From: Closterium sp. NIES-65
Lineage: Eukaryota; Streptophyta; Zygnematophyceae; Desmidiales; Closteriaceae
Reading direction: 5' to 3'
Assembly: GCA_948144175.1 (NCBI GenBank)
Contig: CANXME010002410.1
Coordinates: 124,001-188,000 of the forward strand
DNA: 64,000 nt
In this document: piece after piece, positions 32,588-43,482 of the stretch
Layout of the letters: each line of letters starts with the position of its first letter
Numbering within the stretch: the first letter of the stretch is position 1
The notes under the pieces: model-generated
Databases searched by the model: none
The model's input: only the letters and a program-made list of their open reading frames with translations
Told to the model about the DNA's origin: nothing
Program-made: the position numbers and the translations under genes

Positions 32588-33530
32588 GGAATGGAATCAC
32601 CTACGAGCTGGCGGTACTGGAGATTCAGATCGTCATGCAACGGAGTGTGTTCTGGCTGCTGGTGCTATCCCTGGAACTGTGTGAGCTCTCTGGTGTATGG
32701 GGGGTTGAAGAGGCATCGCCCAATGATGTGGTTCCGCAACACAGTTTCGACACCCACGTTTCGGTGCTGCCTTTGGGTCCGTCAGATTCCAAATGACGTG
32801 GACTGACATGAACGCGGATGGTTGCTAACGCTTGATTGCCTCCCTTCACTAGTGACTGATTCTGATTCTCGCTGGTCTGGAATGCCCAGTCAGCTGTGGT
32901 CCAAGAATTGTGCGCTCCAATGTTTCCGGAATTAGCTCGAGAAACACGTAGATCCAGCACGATGAGACTCTTTTCAACGGTCGGATTTTTGAGACGAAAT
33001 GCAGTTTGGTCGATTAGGGTTCATCACCCTGCCTGGGCTTGAGCAACACATGACGTAATCATACGTGATTGGTTGGAATTTTAGGGTTGTCAGAATCACT
33101 TCCGGGTTTGGTGTTTCGCCACCCACCACGTCAACCCTGCACACTCGACATCCAGTATGCTGTAGTGTCCAGATATTTTTAGGTGTCTAGGGAGTTGCGG
33201 AACACTATTAACCCCACGGTGACTGTCTTCGCACACCACACGGTTACCTTCGTGATCCACTAAACATCAAATTTTCATACCGTGGAGCTGCTCATTCGCC
33301 TTTGCAATGCGGGGTGGAGTAGGTTCTCACGCTAAGTAACATATTTCTTGTGAACCCTTTTCATTTCCAGAGCCAGCCCGGGTATGTTTGTTGGGACAGA
33401 TTCCCTCCATCCATGACATGCTGCTGGACGTAGATTTCAATGTTGACACCATCTCGACAGTAATACGTTGGTGCTATATCTCATGAAAGGCACAAGCTCC
33501 CTACGTAACTCACAACATCACGTTTGAAAA
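32588..33530. promoter_or_regulatory. divergent intergenic region between protease and transposase genes
   Basis: About 0.94 kb between two outward-facing start codons, so it should hold both promoters. It may also hold an upstream exon of the protease gene: open - strand text such as LRNHIIGRCLFNPPYTREL lies near 32700-32760, with stops either side. I see no clear TATA box that would fix a start site. Confidence 0.4.
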
Positions 33531-36500
33531 ATGAAGGGTCAAAAGTGCGACTGTGGCGATGTCTTCTTCTGCTATCAGACCCTTCGAAGCCACCAATCCA
33601 ATGGCGATAAGTGCAAGCTGACGCAGAAGAGAAAGTTGCGTTTAAAACAGTCGAGCCAGAAGCATAAAAAGCTTGGAGCCGCTTCGGATTCCGTCCCCGT
33701 TTTGCTGCCTGCACCGCTTCCCCGACCCAATCTGCAGTTACCATTGACGGAAACCGCTTACAGAGTAGTTCCCATCTCAGAAAAACCTGGACAGTCTGCT
33801 GAGGCGCCTTGCGAAAGTACCCTTGAGGTGGTATCGGATGACGATGAAGAGCCCGTTGATCTTAAGGCTGAAGTATGCATTCTGGCACGGAAACACGGGC
33901 TTACGAATGGGGCCATAACTGACCTTATAGATATCTTCAGGATCCCGGGCATTAGTGTTGAACAGTTAGAAGGCTGGACGACTTACAGGGACCTTGAGAA
34001 GTACGAAAGCAGCTTCGAGTTGGGGCCGGAGCACTCTTGGCAAGTGGCTGAGATCCCTGTGGATCATGAAGTGGGATTCCTCACCTTCAGATTTCGCAAT
34101 ATTAACGTGGTGTGTCTCACGCTGTTCTCTCTGTTTGTGTTACTCGCCCAAGTTAATTCTGCCGCACCCCTCACCAGTCGCGTATCTTAGTCAACAACTC
34201 ATTGAATGGCATCTACCTTACGAACCAATGAAACAATGCTCTTTCCGATCTGCAGTTGGCACAGGTGATGTTCAAAAAGATGTCCGCAGTACGCGGATTC
34301 ATCATCGAGCCGAAGGAGTGGAAGGTGGAGGGTGAAAGACGCTACAGCACGCCTGGCAATACTGACTGGATGCTTAAAGCGTGGGTTAGTGAGCATCTAA
34401 AGCTCGAAGTCATTGACCTCTGTCGCCCCTCGCTCTTGATCTCGGTCCTCCCCCCCTTGCTCTCAGACCTCCGCCCGATCGCCGGGTTTGTACTCTGATC
34501 TCCGCCGTTTGCTCACTGGAATCCGCCCGTTTCACTCAGACCTATCGCCCTTTTCTCTCTTAGATCCGCCGTTTGATCGCTCATCTCCGCCATGTGATCG
34601 CTCATCCCCGCCATTTGCTCTCTGATCTACACGGTTTGCTCGCTGATCTCCGCCCTTTCCTCTCTCCTTTCTCCGCACTTTGCTCGCTGATCTCCGCCGT
34701 TTGCTCACGGACTCTCCGCCCCTTGCTCGCTCATCTCCGCCGTTTGCTCTCTGATCTACGCCGTTGCTCGCTGATCCGCCCTTTGCCCTATGATCTCCCG
34801 CCCTTTCCTCTCTCTGATCTCAAGCCCTTCCTCTCTCTGATCCTCCTCCTCTTTCCTCTCTCTGATCACCGCCCTTTGCCCTATGATCTCCCGCCCTTTC
34901 CTCTCTCTGATCTCAAGCCCTTCCTCTCTCTGATCCTCCTCCTCTTTCCTCTCTCTGATCACCGCCCTTTTTCTCTCTCCGATCTCCAGCACTTTGCTCG
35001 CTCATCTCAGCCCTTTGCCCTCTAGTCTCCCGCCCTTTGCCCCATGATCTCCGCCCTTTCCCCTCTGATCTCCGCACTTTGCTCGTTGATCTCCCCCCTG
35101 CGCTTTCAGGTCTCCGCCCATTTCTGTCTGATCTCCCGCAATTTGCCCTCTATCTCCCGCCCTTTCCTCTGTGATCTCCGCGGTTTGCACGCTGAAATCC
35201 TCCCGTTTCACTCCGACCCCTCGCCCTTATCCCTCTTAGCTCCGTCATTTGCTCTCTGACCTTCGCCCTTTGCTCTCTGATCTCCGTGTTTAGCCCTCTG
35301 ATCTCTCCCGCCCTTTACAGGACCGCGTCCGTAAGGTCGGTGCAATCGTGTTGGCGATCATCCTCTATTCGGATCAAACCAACCTGTCCTACAATGGTAG
35401 GCAATCAGCACACCCCTTCGTGTTGTCATTCGGTAACACACCGGAATGGGCGCGTTGGTTGGAAGGCGGCACCGAGCTGTTGGGGCTCTTCCCTAACATC
35501 CCCTCCGACCTGAAGCCAGAGGAGAAGATTAGGGTGTTCCAACTGGCGGCGGAATACATGCTACAGCCTCTGAAGTCTCTTTCCAAGCTCCGCGGGTACG
35601 CTGCCCTTAAAGTTCTTCTACAAACGTGAAAAGATGTCATAGCTTCGTAGAGTCTCCTTGCCATGTATTGCATCAGTGGTTATTTGGAGTGCACATTCTG
35701 GTCCCGTTACGCCCGACCCCTTTAAACATTGCTTTCGTGCTCTCAGTCCTGATTTCCTCACCCCAAAGCCACCAACATGGCATGATTTCATGTTTGGTCG
35801 CGCAGCGGGGGCTTGAAGGTGGAGGACAGCAACGGGGTTGAGTACGTGGCCATCCCGCTGCTGTACTCAGTCGTGAACGACCATCCAGAGTCCAACAAGG
35901 TTTCGTGCACCATGTCATGTAGCTCCTTCCGACCTTGCTCCATCTGCATGGTCACGAGAGATAATCTTCGCGACGTGGATGACGAGATCGTTCCACGTAC
36001 CGTCCGAGATCAAAAAGCTGTGTACAAGAAAATGGAGGGAGCGGAAACCAAGAAGGAACTGAACCGTCTGAAGAAGAAGTATTCGACCCACTTCGTTAAG
36101 GTACCGCTATTGATTGTGTGCGTACGTTTGTATGGTTCCGTGGTACCATGGTCCCACCCCCGTTCACCTTCCCATGCAATTGGTTGTAAGATCAGTTTCT
36201 CCCCTGCCCACTTCTCCTTTGTGCATCGCGAGCTCACAAACACCCCCTCCAACTAAACTCCCGTCCCCCTCCCTCTTAGGCTGGAGGTGGACACCTCGCC
36301 GTGTACCACCCTTGCTGTCCAAGGGTGAGTCTGTCCACGTGAGTCATTCCTGGCCCCCTTTCCCACCCTGATCCTTCAGGCCCCCTTTTTCTCGTTCCCC
36401 TCCCCTTTGCTGCCAGTCCTTGCTGTGGGATTGGGAGTTCTCCAAAACCTCGTGGGGCAACACGTATCTCGCCCAAACACCCGACATCATGCACATTATC

Positions 36501-37326
36501 GAGGCAGGGCTCTGGCTTCATGCAATGAGGTGCCTCGTGAAGAAATTGAAACCCTCAGAACGGAAGATACTTCTCGAGTAAGTTTCCCTTACACCACTGT
36601 GGGGCGCGGGTCATAAGGGCAAGAGAGAGGAGCATCGAGGGGGAACCAGAGGCAGAGAGAGGGAAAGAGGGGCAACGAGAGGGAATATGGCACCAAGAGA
36701 GAGCGGGAGAGGGGCAGAGAGAGGGAATTCGGGGCATATATATGGAAAGATGGGCAGCCAGAGGGAAAGATGGGCAGAGGGATGGATGGAGGGGCAGATA
36801 TAAGTACTTGCGGGGCAAAGAGAAGGCAGGAGGGGCAGAGTGTAGTGACTTCGGGGCAGAGTGAGAGAAGGAAGGGCGTGAAGAGGGAATGAGGGGCAAA
36901 TAGAGGGGGAGAGTGGGGCAGAGAGAGGGGTAGTGGGGCAGCGAGAGGTATGCTGGGGCAGAGAGAGGGTAGGAGGGGCAGATGGATGGAAGGATGGGCA
37001 AATAGAAGTGACTTCGGGGCGGAGTGAGAGAAGGCGGGGCGTGAGAGAAGGCGGGGCGTGAGAGAAGGCGGGGCGTGAGAGAAGGCGGGGCGTGACCGAA
37101 GGCGGGGCGTGACCGAAGGCGGGGCGTGAGAGAAGGCGGGGCGTGATAGAAGGCGGGGCGTGAGAGAAGGCGGGGCGTGAGAGAAGGCGGGGCGTGAGAG
37201 AAGGCGGGGCGTGAGAGACGGCGGGGCGTGAGAGAAGGCGGGGCGTGAGAGAAGGCGGGGCGTGAGAGAAGGCGGGGCGATGGAGGGGTAGCGTGGTGGA
37301 ATGCCGGGCGGAGAGCCGGCAGGAGG

Positions 37327-37362
<36 letters not shown>

Positions 37363-40300
37363 CGAGGCAGAGAGAGAGGGTGGGGCGTGATGAGGGAATG
37401 AGTGTCAGAGGAAGGTGCATGTGGGGCAAAGAGAGGGAAAGTGGGGCAGAGAAAGGGACAGTGGGGAAGAGAGAAGGAATTTGGGGCTGAGAGACCGAAG
37501 GAGGGGCGGAGAGAGGGAAGGAGGGGCGGAGAGAGGTGAGAGCGGGGCATAGGGAAGTGGGCATAGAGAGGGAAACAGACTCCGCGAAGGAGGAATGCAG
37601 GGTAGAGGGAGGGTAAGAGACGAAGCCAAGAAGGAATGCGCGGTAGAGAGAGGGATAGCGACGGAGTGAAGGAGGGTCATAACGAGGGAAGGAGGGTCAG
37701 AGAGAGGTGAATGCGGGGCATAGAGAAGTGAACTCGGGGCATAGGGAGGGCAGGAGAGGAATGAAGGGGGAAATTTGGGAATAGAGAAAGGGAGATTGGG
37801 GCAGAGAGAGGGCAAGTGGGTAAGAGTGAGGCAAATTGGGGCAGAGAAAGGGAACAAGGGGCGGAGCGAGGTGATCATGTGGCAGAGAGTGGGAACGAGG
37901 GTCAGAGAGAGGAAGGGTGGGGCATAGAGTATGGGAGAGAGGGGCAGAGGGGGGGAAAGTGAGGCAGTGAGAGAGAAAGTGGGGAGATGAGGGTGCGATT
38001 GGATGCACCTAACTACTCCCCCCCCCCCTTCACCCGTCCCTTGCTCGCCCGCCTGCCCCCCTCCCTCCCCCTTCCCCCCCTGCCCCACACCCCCATAACC
38101 GATACCCTGATTGCATCCCGTACGTGCAGACGCTACAAGATCATCAAGGCAGTGACCCCTGCATCTTTGCTGAGGCTCCCATCCGCGTGGGCGTACTTCA
38201 CCACGACGGCCTGCTTCTCGGCGTCGGAGCACCGTGCCATGATGCAAGTGCTGCCCCTCATTATTGACCTCCCCAAGCGCGCCGATATTCGACATGCCAT
38301 CACGCTCATGTCGGACTGGTACAAGGAGTTCATCCGGGCTGAGTATCACACTGATGAATCTCTCGAGCGCATGGAGGAGGTCTCCTGCGAGTAAGTCTAG
38401 TGTGAATGGATGTGCGTTCCTTGCGCAGAGGGAAAGAGGGACAGAGCGAGGATCGAGGGGCCGAAAGAGGGACTAAGGGGCCGTGTGTGGGAAATGGGGG
38501 CTGAGAAACGGGGACAGCGGGCAAAGTTTGTGAAAGAAGGGCAAAGAGAGAGAAAGAATGGAAAAGAGAGGGAAAGAGGGCAGAGTGAGGGAACGAGGGG
38601 CCGAAAGAGGGGAAAGGGGGGGCAGAGATAGGGAAGGATGGATGAGAGAGGGATAGAGGGGCTGAGAGAGGGAACGAGGGGCTGAGAGAGGGAACAAGGG
38701 GCTGAGAGAGGGAACGAGGGGCTGAGAGAGGGAACGAGGGGCTGAGAGAGGGAACGAGGGGCTGAGATAGGGAACGAGGGGCTGAGAGAGGGTACGAGGG
38801 GCTGAGAGAGGGAACGAGGGGCTGAGAGAGGGAACGAGGGGCTGAGAGAGGGAACGAGGGGCTGAGAGAGGGAACGAGGGGCTGAGATAGGGAACGAGGG
38901 GCTGAGAGAGGGAACGAGGGGCTGAGATAGGGAACGAGGGGCTGAGATAGGGAACGAGGGGCTGAGAGAGGGAACGAGGGGCTGAGAGAGGGAACGAGGG
39001 GCTGAGAGAGGGAACGAGGGGCTGAGAGAGGGAACGAGGGGCTGAGAGAGGGAATGAGGGGCTGAGAGAGGGAACGAGGGGCTGAGAGAGGCATCGAGGG
39101 GCTGAGAGAGGCAACGAGGGGCTGAGAGAGGCAACGAGGGGCATAGAGAGAAGAGGAGGGGCACAGAGTGAGGGAATGGAGGGGCAATTAGAAGGAAGGA
39201 GGGGATGAGAGAGGGGGGGGGGGAGGATATGAGAGGAGGGGGGAGGGGATGAAAAAAGGCGGAAAGGCATGAGAGAGGGGAGGAGGGGATGTGAGAGGGT
39301 ATGGGGCACAGTAAACCCCTCCATACCACCCCACTGCGCCAACCCCGTATCTTCCAATCCTCCATAACACATTCCATACAGGATGGTCGATGCGCTTGTT
39401 CTAGCGTTCGACAACCAGAAGTCGAAGTGGTTTATTGTGAAGGTACATCTTGTATCGCACCTGCCACCGACGATCCGCGCACGCGGATTGCCACAGGAGT
39501 ACTCGTCGAACCGGTACGAGCAATCCCACAAGACAACAGTAAAGCGCCCATCTCGGGGCACCAACTGGAAGGGTGTGGAAGATAGGATTGTGAAGAAGCA
39601 TGTCGAGCAAGCTGTTGTTCGACAGCTGTCTCGGGCTGCCGGCGGGGACAAAACCTACGAGACAGCCATGAAGGAGGTGAGACTGAATACAACCCAAAGC
39701 CGTTTCAATCCACCACTTGTCCCCCCTTGCTCCAACCGCCGACTACCCTCCATGACCTCCTGTTTTAAAGCTAAACCTTGCCTATCCTCTTGAGCCCCGC
39801 TGGCCCTTACCCGACTACCATAAACTTATGACATCCCGTTCTGCACTCCCATGCTCCCCCACGGGGCCTCACATGGATGTTTAACCCGTTGCCCCCTCTT
39901 GTCATCTCTTAAATGCCCCCAGATGCTTCCCCATTAGTCCACCCACCAACCTTCGTCTTGCTGCCCCTCTTGACATCCCGTTCTGCCCCCACATGCTTCC
40001 CCACTTGTCCACCCACCGACCTTCCTCCTGCTGCCCCTCTTTGCTTCCCGTTCTGTCGCCTACATGCTTCCCCACTTGTCCACCGACCAACCATCTTCTT
40101 GCTGCCCCTCTTGACATCCCATTCTGCCCCCACATGCTCCCCCACTTGTCCACCCACCAAGTGTCCTCGTGCTGCCCCCCTTGACATCCCGTTCTGCTCT
40201 CAAAAGATCCCCCGCTTGTCCACCCATGAACCTAAACCCTCCTGCTATACCCCTCGCCCACTCGAACTTCCCACCCTTGCTCCACCACTGGCTAAACCAT

Positions 40301-41269
40301 CCAGCCCATCTTTGTAATTCGTTGAGCCCCCCCCCCCGCTTGGCACTTGTCCCCCTATTCACATGCCTACTGTTGCTGCCCCCTCTGACCTCTCGTACTG
40401 CCCCCTATTCCCACCCACTCGTCCCTAATCACTGCTCCCTCCTCCTGTTGTCCCCATTGCACTTCAATTGCTGCCTTGTTATGCCGCCATGTAAACCATG
40501 CATCCATCACCTTCCTACCCAGGCTTGCACGCTTGGGCGCCGGGTGATGACAAAGACACACAAGAAGATGACCGTGGGGAACATCCTCGATGATGTATTC
40601 AGGAGCTACGTCCTCCTTCACGGAGATGAAGCGATGGGCGCCCTGAAGAAGCGGCTGACCATGGAGGGAATCCGCGAACAAGTGCTCAGTGTGAGAATCA
40701 TAAGATTGCCCCCTGCAATGCAGACCTGCCACTACCATCCTGTTAAACGCAAGCAGTCTTAGACCAGTTGTAATGGGAAAACCCAGCCATGGAAACCCGT
40801 TGTATCAACGCACCACTTAGCAACTCATCCTTGAGAAATCTAACACGACCCTTCCATTGTTTTGTTGCGTTCCATGTTTGTTTACTCGCAGGTGCACACA
40901 GCCATGGCAATCCCACCGCACGACAGAATGGAGTGGACCGAGAAGGGGCAGTTTGTCAAAGCAAGCCCTGCTGAGAGGCACTTTTCAGATGTGGCCATAA
41001 ACCCATCTGGCAAAGGGGCCAACTGGTACGGCCGTTGCTTGATGCTGTTCCATTACGTGAAAGATGGCGTTGCAAAAAAGGCCGCCTACATAGAGTACTA
41101 CACGGAGGATCGGCGCGTCTGCCGCTACACAGGCTGCAAGCGACTGCTGCCCACGAAGGGCACTTACAACTATGCAGTTGTAGATGCAGATTGCATTCTT
41201 AGCATCGTGCATGTCGTCCCATGCTGCAAAGACCCTGATGTGAAGCTCCTCAATAGGTTCATCTGGTAA
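33531..41269 (+). CDS. Plavaka/KDZ-type transposase, ten exons, intact
   Basis: Exons: 33531-34106, 34256-34384, 35321-35595, 35806-36100, 36280-36324, 36417-36577, 38130-38390, 39382-39676, 40523-40690 and 40892-41269. All junctions are GT-AG with matching phase; total 860 residues, no stop. The exon 1 end could be 34109 instead of 34106. N-terminal Cys/His finger (~6-28, CDCGDVFFC...H...C). Residues ~125-185 match the Plavaka N-region (LEGWTTYRDL, then LGPEHSWQVAEIPVD). Exon 3 has IILYSDQTNLS followed by FVLSFGNTPEWARW, the hallmark 'YSD-T-L ... GN' block with a candidate catalytic Asp253. Exon 4 carries NDHPESNKVSC and CSICMVTRD (Cys cluster). Exon 6 has TPDIMHIIEAGLW, the usual D-hx-H-hx-G block. 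Exons 7-10 form the C-terminal half. It should excise and integrate a DNA transposon, although I found no terminal inverted repeats. Introns 2, 6, 7 and 8 are mostly tandem repeats. Confidence 0.88.
34425..35310. repeat. CTGATCTCCGCCCTTTGCTC-type repeat in intron 2
   Basis: Irregular tandem repeat of about 20-25 bp, pyrimidine-rich on the gene-sense strand, filling transposase intron 2 (34385-35320). It includes a perfect ~66-bp local duplication around 34790-34970. Confidence 0.85.
36605..38000. repeat. GA-rich and 18-bp repeats in intron 6
   Basis: Transposase intron 6 (36578-38129) is purine-rich GGGGCAGAGAGAGGG-type sequence. Its core at about 37015-37285 is some fifteen copies of the 18-bp unit GCGTGAGAGAAGGCGGGG, with a GA dinucleotide run near 37330-37360. 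The long frames on the opposite strand (Pro/Ser/Leu-rich) are shadows of the repeat. Confidence 0.9.
38635..39160. repeat. 20-bp minisatellite in intron 7
   Basis: About 25 copies of GGGGCTGAGAGAGGGAACGA, with a GATAGG variant, inside transposase intron 7 (38391-39381). Opposite-strand frames reading LSQPLVPSLSPSFP and similar are artefacts of the repeat. Confidence 0.95.
39910..40210. repeat. ~63-66-bp repeat in intron 8
   Basis: About four imperfect units containing TGCTTCCCCACTTGTCCACC and CTGCTGCCCCTCTTGACATC, within transposase intron 8 (39677-40522). Confidence 0.85.
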
Positions 41270-41769
41270 TGCCTTCAAAATTGCGACTGTTTTTCTAGAC
41301 TATAACATCGTATAATTGTGATACTCCTATTCATGAAGCCTTATGTATTGTCTCAACAAACAACATTTGACACATCAACCATCAAAACATTGGTAATCCA
41401 TTACTAAAACATCAACAAAACATTTGGGTAGTACAAAATGATATCCGAATGATATGTAGATGATTTCTGAAAGATTGTCAAACGTTTTTTAAACCCTTGG
41501 TAACAAACCAAACGGTCGAATGTTTTCTAGACACACACATTTTTGTGATGGCTCCAGCGCATGTGAGTGCTGCCCCAGCGCATGTGGGTGCCTTCTGAGT
41601 ACTCTCGCGGCCCGCTTGCCAGGGGCGTGCCAGCAACGTGTGCAGGTACTGGCTATGCCCCAGAGGTGCGTTCGGGTGGGCGGCGCTACTGAGAGTGAGA
41701 GTGCTGAACAAATAAGAGGGAAGATTGTGACGAGGCCGGATGAAAAAGCAACGTGGAATGCTGTCTTGT
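41270..41769. other. transposase 3' flank, no gene
   Basis: A/T-richer 3' flank of the transposase gene. It has about two degenerate 21-bp units (CCAGCGCATGTGAGTGCTGC, 41553-41600), the same family as the array at 12.0-13.5 kb. No gene is supported. Confidence 0.5.
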
Positions 41770-42395
41770 CATGTTTGCGTGCATGCAGTGCGGCAGATGG
41801 GACGCACCATCAACGTCCCAGGCATCCCTCTCCTCACCTCAGTACATTGCCCCATCTGTAGTCCTTCCACGTCTCCCTCTCCTAATCGTTCATTTTCCTT
41901 GCCCCAACCTTATACGTCCAACCCCATCCAACCCCATTTCGTGTATCCCGTCCATCCCCATGTTTCTCCATGTGTGCGCCACGCATGCAGCAAGCCGAGA
42001 GTGAATCATCTGAACATCTCCAAATGACATGAGCAACCTCCTTCAGTGTCACCTACCTGTCAGTACCACCCTTAACCCTCCTACCTAATCCATCCCACAA
42101 CTCCTTGGCTCTGTCCCTGTTTCATTGCATGAGTTTGCGTCACATGCCAGGTAGTCCCATGCTCTCTCCCTTTCTCGGATCCCTTCTTGGCCATCTGTCC
42201 TCTGGAGGAACCGGCTGAGTTGATCAGCTTGTTGACCAACCTGATGTGAGTGATCTGCGCAGAACTGGCTGAGCTGATCCGTGCCTGAGTCCCTTATCTG
42301 TCGCACCTCAACCAACTCGCCACACTGTAATATGTCCACTGCACTGAGAGATCTGGGCAGGCTCAATTGCTGAGGGGTGTCACTGGGTCGAAGAG
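41770..42395. repeat. segmental duplication, right copy
   Basis: Near-identical partner of 13509-14143. Similarity stops abruptly after CACTGGGTCGAAGAG. This copy follows only about two 21-bp minisatellite units some 170 bp upstream, against about 70 directly abutting the left copy. Confidence 0.9.
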
Positions 42396-43482
42396 GGTAG
42401 AGGGTTAGTGGTTGCGGGTGTACTGGCATGGGGCCACTGCGTGTGCAGAGTGAAAGAGTCTCAAGTTATGATTGTGACAAATGAGAGATAGGTTAACATA
42501 GGAAAGGAAACGGTGGGCAGATTGGATGAGTGCCCACACCATCATTGGTGGGTCAATTAGGTTGACCACGCAATGATTGCCCAACATTATTGGGGGATGG
42601 GGGTGGCAATAATTGATTGGATGGCCCAGTTATTATTTGGGATCCCCCCATCAAATACGGTCCAAAAATGTTGGGAAGCACTCAACCAAAATCGGTTGGG
42701 GCTAGTTGAGCCAAAGTGCACCACATTGGGTGTATCATTTAGAGTAGTATTAACTAGCATATGCAACATTCTAACAGATAGATATTGAAAGACGAATGGG
42801 AGGGGGATTGCTGTGGTGCAGCGCGGACTATGTACAGGGCGTTGTGTGCATGCATGCATTCTTGTGCGTTAGCACTCAGCACTGCACCATGCAAGAATAT
42901 TGGGTTCTGCTTTTACCAAGGCTATCCCATGCATGTGTATCTCGTTGTCCGTAGCACTCAGTGGGGCACATACCCGCATCGCCAGTGGTCCATTCCATTC
43001 CCTGTAACCATGTGCAGGAGCCTTTTGGTCAACGGGTTCACTGTGGACAGCAGTCTGCCCTCAGCACCATCTCCACCCTCGATATCCTGTCAGCCACCCC
43101 ATTGCCTCGCCCACCCTGCTGTTGCATCTGCACGTGCTATTTGTTCACTCATAGAGCCATGCGGCTCTCCTTTTGCCATGCCATGCTCTGAATGTCCTCC
43201 TCGCCTTGCTGCATGCAAGGCAGTGAAGCTCCGCTCCTGTCAAGATAACGATGTTGCAATGCCCCCTTGAGTCTGATAAAGTGACGCTGCAGCCCTCAAC
43301 AATACTACTTACGCGCCAAGGCTATGTGGATGTTTCTCGAGCTCTTGAAAGAAGTCAGATTGATTAAAATGGATTGATGCAACTGCCTCTGTTCCCCTGC
43401 TCTGCCTTAGAGTCGACTACAAGCTCTGTGCTTTTTAGCCGACTGAAAAGAAACTGTCTCTATCCTGTGCTCTGCCGTGTAG
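42396..43482. other. no supportable gene
   Basis: Contains a stretch (about 42535-42730) rich in ATTGG/CCAAT in both orientations that may be a fold-back element, but I could not define ends. No coding exon is assigned. Confidence 0.4.

Noticed and set aside
36555-39651. Pro/Ser/Leu-rich - strand frames of 285-392 codons
   Set aside because: They are shadows of GA-rich and 18/20-bp repeats inside transposase introns, with no domain and no splice support.
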